Assembly: GCA_040880585.1 (NCBI GenBank)
Contig: JBBDID010000026.1
Coordinates: forward strand, 62,001-126,000
Direction: 5' to 3'
DNA from: Paracrocinitomix sp040880585
Lineage (GTDB): Bacteria; Bacteroidota; Bacteroidia; Flavobacteriales_D; Crocinitomicaceae
Length of the DNA stretch: 64,000 bases
Position numbers and translations under genes: made by a program. The notes under the pieces are model-generated. The model had not been told where the DNA came from, made no database searches, and was given only the letters and a program-made list of their open reading frames with translations. Shown here in pieces: positions 1 through 9,493 of this stretch; the first letter of the stretch is position 1, and each line of letters starts with the position of its first letter.

Positions 1-237
1 AACCGTTTTCACTTTTGATAAATTGGCGATATTGACAAAAAGAAAGTAGAGAATAAAAAGCAGTACAATCAAGCTGGCTTCCATGGAATATTCCTTAGCA
101 CTTGGACCGTAATAATTTGAATATCCGCCCCAGTCCCAACTTGCCCAACGGGCGCGCGAAGTTTCTTCAATATAGTATAAAGAAATGGGAATGATGGCTA
201 CCGATAGTACAATAGAAATGATATTGATTGCTCTCAT
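1..237 (-). CDS. N-terminal part of an unknown small membrane protein (runs off the window)
   Basis: A minus-strand frame begins with ATG at 235-237 and stays open for 79 codons to the window edge. The translation starts MRAINIISIVLSVAIIPISL, a hydrophobic first helix. An aromatic, hydrophilic stretch (residues about 28-50) follows, and then a second helix around residues 54-67. This suggests a two-or-more-pass inner-membrane protein. It lies directly downstream of the dipeptidyl-peptidase gene with a 1-bp gap, so the two probably share a transcript. I do not recognise the family, and the C-terminus is not in the window. Confidence 0.6.
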   Translation of the reverse strand, partial: MRAINIISIVLSVAIIPISLYYIEETSRARWASWDWGGYSNYYGPSAKEYSMEASLIVLLFILYFLFVNIANLSKVKTV

Positions 238-238
238 T

Positions 239-2293
239 TTATTTGCTTTTTAAAAAACCATATTGTTTTGAATAATCAAGCATTTGCTCTTCAAAATTGG
301 CAACTTGAGTGACTTTAATATCCGTAATGTTTCCGTTTTCATCCTTCTCAGCAGTTAAAACAGGGTTAACAAAACCGTTGTAAGGTGGAATGTTCAATGC
401 TTCAGACCGTTCCAATACTTCTTGGTGTAAGTCTTTATCTACTTGTACACCATAATTTTCTACCAATGCCTTTCCGGCCTCATAATCCCCTTCAGACTTG
501 ATGCGTTGAATTTCACGCAATAAATCTCCGAAAATTACACGTAACTTTTCATAATCATGAATCTCAAAATACGTTTTTCCATCCCGTTGAACTTTTTCAA
601 CCACTTGATCTGCCTGACCTTTTTCAAATGCCCATGATGCTACCAATTGTCTGTTTCTCATGTGAGCTTCTTCAATATCGGCACCGGGTTCAAGTCTTCT
701 CATCTGAACCATCATTCCATTTCGGATGTAATCGTCATACTCAGCTTTGCCCACTTCAATGGATTCGATCAGCCCTAGTTCAACTAATTTTTCATCTAGT
801 AAAAAATACAGTGCAACAAGATCTGCCCGGGCTTCTTCCAGTGTGGAAGAATAATTCTTCAAAGTTTCTTTTGGTGTCCCAATTCCGGGATTCAGTTTCC
901 CTGAAGCATGTCCAATCACTTCATGCATGGCAGTGTGCATTTTTGACCCGATCTTTCCATATTTCTTTGCCCGATCGATTTCTTCCTGATCATGAGCAAA
1001 CTCTTCTAAAATACCCTCACCTCCTGCATTTTCATAAGCCTGAACAATATTTCCTAAACTGACCGATTTGGATCCGTGCTCTGCTCTGATCCAATTAGAA
1101 TTGGGTAAGTTCACACCAATAGGCGTAGCAGGAGATGCATCTCCCGATTCTCCGGCTACATTAACCACTTTATAGGAAACGCCCACTACATTTTCTTTTT
1201 TATGTTCATCTAAAATCGGAGAATTGTTTTCAAACCATTGTGCATTGTCTGCCAGTACTTTCATCCTCTTAGAAGCGTCAAAGTCATTGATCTGAATAAT
1301 GGATTCATAGGCTCCCCTCATTCCTTTCGGGTCTCCATATACCTCCACAAATCCTTGTATATAATCGATATCTCCTTCAGTCGCCTGCGACCAGGCAATA
1401 TTGTATTCAGCCCACTTGTTGAGGTCGCCGGTTTCATAATATTCAATCAATAATCCCAATGCATCTCCCTGCGCTTTATTTTCTGCAACAGACTGTGCTT
1501 TTTTCAACCACTTAATCACTTCAGTTAATGCTTCACTATACATTCCTCCTACTTTCCACACATTTTCAACCACTTCTCCCTTTTCATTTTTTGCCAGTTG
1601 GGAATTCAATCCAAATTCAACCGGGCGATCACCCGCTTTAGCCATCATATCAGCATAATAGCCGTCAACATCTTTCTCAGTAATGTCGGAGGCATAGAAG
1701 TTTGTGGCAGAACTTAAAATTAAATCACTGTCAGAATCAAGGCTGACACGTTTTTTATCGGCTGCCGGATCAAACATGATATCCACAATATCAGTTGAAA
1801 GCTCAGTTTCGGTATCGGCCAATAATTGTTCAAAATAATCGCGGGAAAATTGAGGGACAAATTTCTCCATGGAATAGTGGTGGTGAATCCCATTTGAAAA
1901 CCAGATGCGTTTTAAATAAACTTCAAAATTATTCCATTCAACTGTTGATGTATCCCCTTCGTAAGAAGTGTAGATTTTTTCTAAAGCATTTCTGATAGCC
2001 AGATTGTGTCGATAATTTTGATCCCAAATGATATCTCTCCCTGATAATCCGGCTTCATAAAGGTAATAGACCAATTTTTTTTGATCGATAGAAAGTTGGT
2101 CAAACCCATTTATCTCATAGTGCAATACTTGTATGTCAGCAAATACATTCCCTTCATTTTTTTGTTGTTCAAAACTACTGCTTTGTGTAGTTTCTTCACG
2201 GTCAGGGTTTCCGCCGCAACTGCTAATAAAAAAAAGAAATGCGGCTGCTGTGGGCCAAAAAGTTTTCTGTGTAATCATGGATCTGTTTTTCAT
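239..2293 (-). CDS. Dipeptidyl-peptidase III family (M49) zinc peptidase, lipoprotein
   Basis: M49 enzymes remove dipeptides from the N-terminus of oligopeptides with a single zinc. The zinc motif HEVIGH is at residues 457-462 (HExxGH, the M49 form with an extra residue) and the second zinc/glutamate motif EEARAD is at 486-491. The N-terminus has a hydrophobic signal and a lipobox ending in Cys26 (FFISSC), so the mature enzyme is probably lipid-anchored in the envelope, where it would trim peptides for uptake. The length of 684 aa is near the family norm. The start at MKNRSMITQK gives a sensible lipoprotein signal. A membrane-protein gene follows after 1 bp. The M49 assignment rests on the two motifs and the length; substrate is not deducible. 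Confidence 0.88.
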   Translation of the reverse strand: MKNRSMITQKTFWPTAAAFLFFISSCGGNPDREETTQSSSFEQQKNEGNVFADIQVLHYEINGFDQLSIDQKKLVYYLYEAGLSGRDIIWDQNYRHNLAIRNALEKIYTSYEGDTSTVEWNNFEVYLKRIWFSNGIHHHYSMEKFVPQFSRDYFEQLLADTETELSTDIVDIMFDPAADKKRVSLDSDSDLILSSATNFYASDITEKDVDGYYADMMAKAGDRPVEFGLNSQLAKNEKGEVVENVWKVGGMYSEALTEVIKWLKKAQSVAENKAQGDALGLLIEYYETGDLNKWAEYNIAWSQATEGDIDYIQGFVEVYGDPKGMRGAYESIIQINDFDASKRMKVLADNAQWFENNSPILDEHKKENVVGVSYKVVNVAGESGDASPATPIGVNLPNSNWIRAEHGSKSVSLGNIVQAYENAGGEGILEEFAHDQEEIDRAKKYGKIGSKMHTAMHEVIGHASGKLNPGIGTPKETLKNYSSTLEEARADLVALYFLLDEKLVELGLIESIEVGKAEYDDYIRNGMMVQMRRLEPGADIEEAHMRNRQLVASWAFEKGQADQVVEKVQRDGKTYFEIHDYEKLRVIFGDLLREIQRIKSEGDYEAGKALVENYGVQVDKDLHQEVLERSEALNIPPYNGFVNPVLTAEKDENGNITDIKVTQVANFEEQMLDYSKQYGFLKSK

Positions 2294-2394
2294 ATAAAAA
2301 GGTTAAATTTAGAAATACTTTCGGTTTAATCAACTATTTGATCTCTCTTTACGTTATGAGAATAAGAGATAGCGAGATCTTTAAAAACAGACAA

Positions 2395-4641
2395 ATGAAG
2401 ATAAAATTTACCCTTTTAAGCCTTTTGTTTTTTACATCTTCGGTGTTCGGACAGTTTGGTTTTGAACGAATCGATACAATTACGGTGATAGATGGAACTC
2501 CTCAGGCTATGCCCTGGGCCGGAGGAATAGATTATCCTCAACTTTCTAATATCGATCTGAATTGGGATGGGATAGAAGACCTATTTGTGTTTGACCGAAG
2601 TTGTAATAAAGTGCTTACTTTTTTGCATACTGGAGGAATTGGAGATGTGACATACACTTATGCGCCGGAATACGAAGCCTTATTTCCTGAAATGAGAGAT
2701 TGGGCTTTATTGGTGGATTATAATTGTGACGGTAAAAAAGATATATACACCTATACGATCGGAGGAGGCAAGGTTTTTAAAAATGTGGGCAATGCAGGAT
2801 CTGGTCATGCTTTTGAGTTGGTGAAAGCCAATTTAAAAACCTGGCTGTGGGGGTCTGAAGGATATATGTATATATCAGCAATTGACATGCCTGCCATAGT
2901 AGATGTAGATGGTGATTCGGATATTGATATTATTTCGTTTGGTGTGGGGAGTCAGGCATTGGAGTATCATAAAAATCTGAGTATGGAAACATACGGAAAC
3001 TGTGATTCATTGATTTATGAGACGAAAAATTTGTGTTGGGGAAGATTTAAGGAGGATGCCTCTACCAATTCTGTAACTTTGTATGATACCACTTCTTACC
3101 CTTGTGATGGAACGATTAGTAATCCCGAAAGTTGGCGACCCGGTCAGCAAGGTGAAGATCGACATGCCGGCTCAACAATTCTAGCGTTGGATATGAATAA
3201 CAGTGGTGTGATGGATCTGGTGATTGGGGATATTTCTTATCCCAACATGACACTTTTAATGAATGGCGGTACTGCACCCAATACCAATTCGGCTATGATC
3301 TCTCAGGATCCCAATTTCCCCTCTAATTCGGTGCCTGTCAATGTGGATATTCATCCGGCAGGATTTCATGTGGATGTAAACAATGATGGCGTTCGCGATT
3401 TTATTGCTGCGCCTTCTTCTAAAATTGGATCAGAAAATAGAGAAGGAGTGCTTTATTATGAAAATACAGGGGCAGATTTGAATCCCACTTTTGAGTTTGT
3501 TCAACGTGATTTCTTACAAGGAGAGATGATTGAAAATGGCTCCGGAGCGCTTCCGGTATTCTTTGATCACAATGCAGACGGCTTAAAAGATTTACTTGTT
3601 TCGGTACATGGGCAGTATGATACGGTAACAAATTTTGTCGTTTCAAAAATCGCATACTACGAGAATACAGGAACTGCTCAGCAACCTCAGTTTACCTTTG
3701 TGACGGGAGATTATCAGAATATTTCTACCCTGGGTTTAGGGAATTCACGTGTGTTTTACCCCACTTTTGGAGATTTGGATAATGATGGGGATGAAGACAT
3801 GATTATGGGAGAATATCTGGGGTATATGTACTACATGGAGAATACAGCAGGTGCCGGAAATCCTGCCATTTTCAATACGTATAGCCTGTTAGAGGATGAC
3901 AATATGGATCCCATCAGGGAAACCAATAATGCATACCCGCAGTTGGTAGATTTAGACCGAGATGGAGATTTGGATTTGATACTGGGAAAAAGATCGGGAA
4001 AAATCAGTTGGTATGAAAATATCGGAAACAGTTCAATTCCTGTATTTTCTTTGGTAACCACTGAATTGGGAGAAGTTGATGTTTCAGAATGGTGGACGGT
4101 AGAAGGTCAGTCAATACCACAATTTATCGATATCGATAATGAATATCATTTGATTTTAGGCTCAAAATCAGGTTACCTGCATTATTACGACAATATTGAT
4201 GGAAACTTAGGCGGAACCTGGAATTTGGTGGATAGTACGTTGGAAGATATCCATATCGGTACTTTTTCTGCACCGGCTTTTTATGACCTTAACGGGGATA
4301 ACCGTTTAGAAATGGTACTGGGAAACCAGCGAGGAGGAGTGGCTTTGTATAAATCTGCCCCCTTAACAGATGTTGGAATCAATGTGTCTTCAGTAGGCGA
4401 GTTGAAGATATACCCCAATCCGGCAACATCTTCTTTCTTTATTGATTTGGGAACAGTGAATTTCAACAGTTTAAGCCAAACGACCATTGAGTTAAGAGAT
4501 TTAAGTGGCAGATTAATCCATACGTCTCAACCACAACAAAGCTTGATAGAAATGAGTACTGCAGGCTTGTCTAAAGGAACGTATATCGTAAGAGTTGTTA
4601 GTGGTGCGGAAGTAAGGGTGCAAAAAATCTTACTCCAGTAG
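2395..4641 (+). CDS. Secreted FG-GAP/VCBS repeat protein with T9SS sorting domain
   Basis: Start chosen at MKIKFTLLSLLFFTSSVFG, a good signal peptide; the in-frame ATG at 2338 would add 19 unlikely residues. The 748-aa product has about nine calcium-loop-like repeats such as DLNWDGIEDLFVFD, DVDGDSDIDIISFG, DLDNDGDEDMIMGE and DLDRDGDLDLILGK, the signature of an FG-GAP/VCBS beta-propeller. The last ~75 residues begin IYPNPATSSFFIDLG and end KGTYIVRVVSG...KILLQ, a type A T9SS sorting domain. The protein is therefore predicted to be exported across the outer membrane and attached to the cell surface or released. Ligand unknown. Its 3' end overlaps the convergent lipoprotein gene by 12 bp. Confidence 0.88.
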   Translation: MKIKFTLLSLLFFTSSVFGQFGFERIDTITVIDGTPQAMPWAGGIDYPQLSNIDLNWDGIEDLFVFDRSCNKVLTFLHTGGIGDVTYTYAPEYEALFPEMRDWALLVDYNCDGKKDIYTYTIGGGKVFKNVGNAGSGHAFELVKANLKTWLWGSEGYMYISAIDMPAIVDVDGDSDIDIISFGVGSQALEYHKNLSMETYGNCDSLIYETKNLCWGRFKEDASTNSVTLYDTTSYPCDGTISNPESWRPGQQGEDRHAGSTILALDMNNSGVMDLVIGDISYPNMTLLMNGGTAPNTNSAMISQDPNFPSNSVPVNVDIHPAGFHVDVNNDGVRDFIAAPSSKIGSENREGVLYYENTGADLNPTFEFVQRDFLQGEMIENGSGALPVFFDHNADGLKDLLVSVHGQYDTVTNFVVSKIAYYENTGTAQQPQFTFVTGDYQNISTLGLGNSRVFYPTFGDLDNDGDEDMIMGEYLGYMYYMENTAGAGNPAIFNTYSLLEDDNMDPIRETNNAYPQLVDLDRDGDLDLILGKRSGKISWYENIGNSSIPVFSLVTTELGEVDVSEWWTVEGQSIPQFIDIDNEYHLILGSKSGYLHYYDNIDGNLGGTWNLVDSTLEDIHIGTFSAPAFYDLNGDNRLEMVLGNQRGGVALYKSAPLTDVGINVSSVGELKIYPNPATSSFFIDLGTVNFNSLSQTTIELRDLSGRLIHTSQPQQSLIEMSTAGLSKGTYIVRVVSGAEVRVQKILLQ

Positions 4642-5307
4642 GATGTCAAACAACTCCTGAATTTCGGATTCATAAGTCTTGAAATCTACTTTTCTTAGAT
4701 CCGGGTCACGGTCAAATTCTTTATCCTTTACTTCCCGTTCTATAAAACTGTTTGCTTCTACACGCATGAGTAAACCATAACGCTCAACATCATAAATAAT
4801 GGGCATTCCCTGAACATCTTTATAAGCAGAAAACCAAGCACCTTTTTGAACCTCAAGATCTTCGGTGAACCAGGCATCTCCGGGTTGAATACTATCTGTT
4901 CCACTTACTTCATACTTATAAGCCAACACGCCAAATAGACTGTCACTTTCATTGGTTTTTGTAACCGTGTAATCCGGTTGTGTGTTTTTCAGTTGCTCAA
5001 TTTCTTCTTTTGTCAATTCGCAGAAATATTTTTTGTCACCAAAATCCAGACGCATTTCAATGGAGTTATCTTTTTCGTCTGTAATTACCTCAGTTTGAAA
5101 AATTTTACCGCGCGAAATGATGGTTTTCATCTTGGTCCCTTTGAAAATAATAGTCATTTCTTTTGGCAATATAGCAGCCATCAGTCCGGTCACTTCCATG
5201 TGTGGGTAGGTAATGTCGTAATTCAACTCTCCTTCTGGAATATGATCGGGACCACAAGACGACAAGATTACAATAAGGCTGAATAAAAGAGGAAAAAACT
5301 TTCGCAT
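4630..5307 (-). CDS. Conserved-type lipoprotein of unknown function
   Basis: The product is 225 aa with a lipoprotein signal MRKFFPLLFSLIVILSSCGP (lipobox Cys18). The body is a beta-rich, charged domain with the features of DUF4412-like periplasmic proteins: an N-terminal YDITYPHMEV strand, a KGTKMKTIISRGKIFQTEVI strand pair and a YKYEVSG segment followed by DAWFTEDLEV. I cannot assign a function. It is transcribed alone, convergent with the FG-GAP gene (12-bp overlap) and divergent from the arginase gene. Confidence 0.7.
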   Translation of the reverse strand: MRKFFPLLFSLIVILSSCGPDHIPEGELNYDITYPHMEVTGLMAAILPKEMTIIFKGTKMKTIISRGKIFQTEVITDEKDNSIEMRLDFGDKKYFCELTKEEIEQLKNTQPDYTVTKTNESDSLFGVLAYKYEVSGTDSIQPGDAWFTEDLEVQKGAWFSAYKDVQGMPIIYDVERYGLLMRVEANSFIEREVKDKEFDRDPDLRKVDFKTYESEIQELFDILLE

Positions 5308-5404
5308 TTAAAACTGAAAATTAATTTGATAATAATTAAGATAACAAATATATCATTTTCTTTAAACGATTCGCCCTTATTTAAAAATCCCTGCTAAAAA
5401 ATCT

Positions 5405-5412
5405 TAAATTTG
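5405..5412 (+). promoter_or_regulatory. Candidate -7 box of the arginase-argS promoter
   Basis: TAAATTTG fits the Bacteroidota -7 consensus TAnnTTTG and lies about 20 nt before the arginase ATG at 5432. A clear -33 TTG at the right spacing was not seen, so the call rests on the -7 box and position. Confidence 0.42.
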
Positions 5413-5431
5413 TTCCATTAATAAAGCAAGT

Positions 5432-6388
5432 ATGGCAGAGATTAAAATCATAGAAAATTCCTCAGAACTGGGTGCCGGAACAAGAGGGTCTAGTCTGGGA
5501 ATTGGTGCATTGAAAGTGGTTGCACACAATAAAGAAAGCGATTTTTTTGGTCGATATGAACGTTTTGAGGTAGATCATGAAAATGAGCAGTTGAATGAAA
5601 CAACACCTTATGAAAACGCCAAACATATAGATGGTATTACCACCGTCTACAGAAACACAATGGATGTTGTGGCTCACGTCATGAGTGAAGGAGATTTTCC
5701 TGTAGTTCTATCAGGTGATCACGCTTGTGCAGGTGGAACTATAGCCGGAATTAAGAAGCAATTCCCTGATCGAAAATTAGGGGTGATCTGGATTGATGCG
5801 CATGCAGATTTGCATACACCTTATACTACTCCTTCAGGAAATGTGCATGGCATGCCATTGGCAACGGCTTTGGGGAGCGACAACCTGGATAGTCAAATCA
5901 ATGTGCCGCATCAGGATGTCGTGGATTACTGGAATGAAATGAAAAACCTGGGAGGCGTTTGCCCAAAGTTAGATCCCAAAAATTTAGTTTTTATTGGAGT
6001 AAGAGATACTGAAATTCCTGAGAGATCTTACATGGATAAACATGGTATCAAGAATTATTCGGTAGATGAATTGCGTGAAAGAGGCCTTCAAGAAGTCATT
6101 AAAGAGGTAAAAGAAAAATTATCCGATTGTAGTATGGTATACATTTCTTTTGATGTAGATTCAATGGATTGTATTCTTGTTTCAAAAGGAACGGGAACAC
6201 CTGTAGAAAACGGACTTTCACCGAATGAAGCCAAAGAATTGATGAACACATTTGCGCAATGGGAAAAAGTAAATTGTATAGAAATGGTAGAGATCAATCC
6301 CTGTCTGGATGATAAGATCAATAAGATGGCAGAGACCGCTTACGATATACTGGAAAATTTTATCCCCCACATTGAAAACCGATTATAA
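5432..6388 (+). CDS. Arginase family hydrolase (probable arginase)
   Basis: Ureohydrolases use a two-manganese centre to cleave arginine, agmatine or formiminoglutamate. The metal and substrate motifs are present: GDH at 95-97, DAHADLH at 122-128, NVHG at 137-140, SFDVDSMD at 239-246 and TGTP at 254-257. The usual DP after the SFDVDS motif is DC here, so the loop differs from textbook arginases. The length (318 aa) fits. The stop codon is immediately followed by the argS ATG, so the two genes are one transcript. Arginase is preferred over agmatinase because of the NVHG and GTGTPVENGL pattern, but substrate identity is inferred. Confidence 0.85.
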   Translation: MAEIKIIENSSELGAGTRGSSLGIGALKVVAHNKESDFFGRYERFEVDHENEQLNETTPYENAKHIDGITTVYRNTMDVVAHVMSEGDFPVVLSGDHACAGGTIAGIKKQFPDRKLGVIWIDAHADLHTPYTTPSGNVHGMPLATALGSDNLDSQINVPHQDVVDYWNEMKNLGGVCPKLDPKNLVFIGVRDTEIPERSYMDKHGIKNYSVDELRERGLQEVIKEVKEKLSDCSMVYISFDVDSMDCILVSKGTGTPVENGLSPNEAKELMNTFAQWEKVNCIEMVEINPCLDDKINKMAETAYDILENFIPHIENRL

Positions 6389-8275
6389 ATGAATTTGGAA
6401 ACACTGCTGCTTCCTGCCATTCAGGACATCCTGAAAGAACAGTACGGTCAATCCTTCTCAGAAGAGGATATTCAGTTACAAAAAACGAGAAAAGAGTTTA
6501 AAGGCGATATTACCCTGGTTGTTTTTCCATTTTTGAAAGTCTCCAGAAAGAACCCTGAACAAACCGGTGAAGAGATTGGAAAGAAATTGCTCGAAGCAAT
6601 AGATATCATTAAAGGATACAACACCGTAAAGGGTTTTCTAAACCTTGAGGTGAGTGACGCTTACTTATTGGGGGCTTTGCAAGCGCTGGCCAATGGAGCA
6701 AAAGCTGAAAAAGAAACATCTCCGACTGATTTATTCATGGTTGAGTTTAGCTCGCCCAACACCAATAAGCCCCTTCATTTGGGTCATTTGAGAAATATAT
6801 TTTTGGGAGATTCGGTATCTCACATTCTTGAAGAAAAGGGACATAAAGTAGTCAGAACTCAGATTGTAAATGACCGGGGAATTCACATTTGTAAAAGTAT
6901 GTTGGCCTGGCAAAGGTTTGGTGATGAAGAAACGCCTGAATCTTCAGGTTTAAAAGGCGATAAACTGGTGGGTAAATATTATGTAAAATTTGATAAAGCT
7001 TTGCGTTCAGAAACGGATGCATTGTTAAAGAAATGGGAAGCGGATGATTTTGGGGAATTGAATCATAAAGTGATATTAGAGTATCAAAAATTGAAAGATG
7101 TCGCTGCTGAAAAGGAAGATGAAAAAGCAAAAAAAGCAATAGAAGGAAAAATCAGAGAGTTGGTCAATAACCATACGCAGATCATGACCGAGGTGAAAGA
7201 TATGCTGAAAAAATGGGAAGAAAAAGATCCTCAGATATATCAACTCTGGAAAAAGATGAATGCATGGGTATATCAAGGGTTTGATGAGACATATCAAGCC
7301 ATGCAAGTGAAGTTTGATAAACTCTATTTTGAATCAGATACCTATATCACCGGCAAAGAATTAGTGGAGAAGGGGCTGGAGACCTCTATTTTCTTTAAAA
7401 AAGATGATGGATCGGTATGGATAGACCTGACACCTGAAGGTTTGGATGAAAAACTGGTGTTGCGTGGAGATGGAACAGCAGTCTATATGACGCAGGACAT
7501 AGGAACGGCTTACCAACGGTTTATGGATTATCCGGAGCTGAATGGTGTTGTCTACACGGTAGGTAATGAACAAGACTATCATTTTAAGGTGCTTTTTCTC
7601 ATCCTTCAAAAATTAGGCTTCAACTGGGCCAGGAATTGTTTTCATCTTTCTTATGGGATGGTGGATTTGCCTTCTGGGAAAATGAAATCACGGGAAGGTA
7701 CCGTGGTAGATGCCGACGATCTAATAGCAGAAGTAGTGGCAAAAGCCAAAGAAATGACGCAAGAACGCGGGCATATAGAAGGAATGAGCGAAGCTGAAAA
7801 AAATCGGCTGTATCAGATGATCGGGCTTGGTGGATTAAAGTATTATCTCTTAAAAGTAGATCCCAAAAAGAGAATGTTGTTTGATCCGCAAGAATCTGTT
7901 GATCTCAACGGAAATACCGGACCTTTTATTCAATATACGCACGCGAGAATCTCTTCTTTATTAGCTAAAGCAGATGAATTAAAGCCGGTAGATCTACAGG
8001 TAGATTTACATGAAACTGAACGGGAGTTGATCAAATTACTTACTGAATATCCTGAGACAATTAACCTTGCTGCAGAACAATACTCACCGGCATTGCTGGC
8101 AAATTATACCTATGATTTGGTGAAAATGTATAATTCCTTTTATCAAAGTGTGAGTATTTTCAAAGAAGATAATCCAGCAAAAGTCAATATGCGACTGTTG
8201 TTAAGCCGGGAAGTGGGTAAAGTTATTAAATCCTCTATGGGGTTAATGGGAATAGAAGTTCCGGATAGAATGTAA
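6389..8275 (+). CDS. argS: Arginyl-tRNA synthetase
   Basis: Charges tRNA-Arg in the cytoplasm. The class I HIGH motif appears as HLGH at 130-133 inside SSPNTNKPLHLGHLRN, and the KMSKS region as KMKSREG at 431-437, a variant common in ArgRS. The N-terminal tRNA D-loop-recognising domain occupies residues 1-110 and the helical anticodon-binding domain about 490-628 (ending IEVPDRM). A highly charged insertion (residues about 200-280, rich in Lys and Glu) lies between the catalytic halves. 628 aa is somewhat long for the family because of this insertion. It starts at the base after the arginase stop, giving translational coupling. Confidence 0.96.
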   Translation: MNLETLLLPAIQDILKEQYGQSFSEEDIQLQKTRKEFKGDITLVVFPFLKVSRKNPEQTGEEIGKKLLEAIDIIKGYNTVKGFLNLEVSDAYLLGALQALANGAKAEKETSPTDLFMVEFSSPNTNKPLHLGHLRNIFLGDSVSHILEEKGHKVVRTQIVNDRGIHICKSMLAWQRFGDEETPESSGLKGDKLVGKYYVKFDKALRSETDALLKKWEADDFGELNHKVILEYQKLKDVAAEKEDEKAKKAIEGKIRELVNNHTQIMTEVKDMLKKWEEKDPQIYQLWKKMNAWVYQGFDETYQAMQVKFDKLYFESDTYITGKELVEKGLETSIFFKKDDGSVWIDLTPEGLDEKLVLRGDGTAVYMTQDIGTAYQRFMDYPELNGVVYTVGNEQDYHFKVLFLILQKLGFNWARNCFHLSYGMVDLPSGKMKSREGTVVDADDLIAEVVAKAKEMTQERGHIEGMSEAEKNRLYQMIGLGGLKYYLLKVDPKKRMLFDPQESVDLNGNTGPFIQYTHARISSLLAKADELKPVDLQVDLHETERELIKLLTEYPETINLAAEQYSPALLANYTYDLVKMYNSFYQSVSIFKEDNPAKVNMRLLLSREVGKVIKSSMGLMGIEVPDRM

Positions 8276-8276
8276 T

Positions 8277-8651
8277 CTACTGCTTTGTACCTGAATAGTT
8301 AAAAATATTACCGTTTTTGTGATATTCAAACGATAACTCTTTTAAGTCTCCCTCATATAAAAAAGCAACTACCTCATTGTCCGTAGCAACAGGTTTTACA
8401 TTCAGTCCTTTTTGAGTAACCAGTACTTTAAATGAAGGGAAAATGTCTCCGCTTACACTTACTTCGTTTTTAGAAAGGGCTGAAACGGCGACCGTATAAT
8501 TTGTGATAAGTGTATCATTACCATCATAAGTCCCGCTCATCACTCCTGTATAATTTCCGGAAATGTCTTCTGCCGGCTCATCTTTTTCGCAAGAAGTGCA
8601 TACAAAACAGCCAAGAGCCACAAGAAAAGAGAGTAATACTATTTTTTTCAT
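8277..8651 (-). CDS. Small lipoprotein of unknown function
   Basis: A 124-aa product with signal MKKIVLLSFLVALGCFVCTSC and lipobox Cys21. The mature part is a small beta-rich domain (ISGNYTGVMSGTYDG, then VSVSGDIFPSF, LSFEYHKNGNIFNYSGTK), resembling the lipocalin-like or immunoglobulin-like small envelope lipoproteins of Bacteroidota. The stop is 1 bp from the convergent argS stop. A TACTTTTG -7-like box lies on the minus strand at 8675-8668, 16 nt upstream of the ATG. Function unknown. Confidence 0.68.
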   Translation of the reverse strand: MKKIVLLSFLVALGCFVCTSCEKDEPAEDISGNYTGVMSGTYDGNDTLITNYTVAVSALSKNEVSVSGDIFPSFKVLVTQKGLNVKPVATDNEVVAFLYEGDLKELSFEYHKNGNIFNYSGTKQ

Positions 8652-8800
8652 CAGTAACGGTTTAGATCAAAAGTAGAAAAAATACTGATAGAATAGAATT
8701 ATTTTTTTGATTGACTTCAACAAGGCAAAGTAATAGTAGTTTGAATTATAGTTGCCAGAAAAAATTATAATCAACTTACAATTTCTATTTTTGACTAACT

Positions 8801-9433
8801 ATGAAGACGATTGTTGAATATGTACATGAAATTTTCCCTGAATTTTCAGAAGAGTTGAAATCAGAGATGATCCGTTTTGGAAAATTAAAACGCCTGGAAG
8901 CCGGAGAAGAGCTCATGTCCATTGGGGGAGAATTTAAAGTGATTCCCTTAATTGTAGAAGGAGCGATTAAAGTGTTAAGAGAAGATGAAAAGGGGAATGA
9001 ACTCTTTCTCTATTACTTGTACCCCGGTCAAACTTGCGCATTGTCACTGAATTGCTTCATGATGTCTAAACCCAGTGAAGTTTATGCCAGCGCTGAAGAA
9101 GAAACTACTTTAATTGCATTAGAAGCTGAGAAGGTAAGTCAATGGATGACCGCCTATCCCGACTGGCGAAATTTTGTAATGGGTACTTTTCAAATGCGAT
9201 TTCACGAATTGTTACACACCATAGATGGCATTGCATTTAAAAAACTGGATCAACGCCTGATGAACTATTTACAGGAAAAAGCAGCTGTGCGTGAGGGAAA
9301 TATCATTCGGACAACCCATCAGGACATTGCTTATGAGTTGAATTCTACCCGTGAAGTGATTTCACGATTATTGAAAATCCTGGAAAAGCAGGGAAAAATT
9401 GAAATGGGAAGAAATAAAATCACCCTTATGTGA
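8801..9433 (+). CDS. Crp/Fnr family transcriptional regulator
   Basis: A 210-aa protein with an N-terminal cyclic-nucleotide-binding-like beta-roll (residues about 15-130) and a C-terminal Crp-type winged helix; TTHQDIAYELNSTREVISRL (about 169-188) is the DNA-recognition segment. The effector domain has no cysteine set typical of Fnr iron-sulfur proteins and lacks the RxA(S/T) cAMP-binding signature, so the ligand is unknown. A TATTTTTG -7-like box ends at 8793, only 7 nt before the ATG. The following genes encode a DUF983 membrane protein and a rhodanese; this regulator-DUF983-rhodanese order suggests sulfur or redox stress, which is inference only. Confidence 0.87.
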   Translation: MKTIVEYVHEIFPEFSEELKSEMIRFGKLKRLEAGEELMSIGGEFKVIPLIVEGAIKVLREDEKGNELFLYYLYPGQTCALSLNCFMMSKPSEVYASAEEETTLIALEAEKVSQWMTAYPDWRNFVMGTFQMRFHELLHTIDGIAFKKLDQRLMNYLQEKAAVREGNIIRTTHQDIAYELNSTREVISRLLKILEKQGKIEMGRNKITLM

Positions 9434-9493
9434 CTGAAATCACAAATGTTTCTATCAATCTCCCCGATATTTGTCTTCGGTAATCGACAAAAG

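Noticed and set aside
628..1062. Plus-strand open frames inside the peptidase gene
   Set aside because: They are shadows of the minus-strand dipeptidyl-peptidase III frame, which carries complete catalytic motifs and a signal peptide.
6389..8275. A damaged catalytic motif in ArgRS (KMKSREG instead of KMSKS)
   Set aside because: Variant KMSKS loops are normal in many arginyl-tRNA synthetases.
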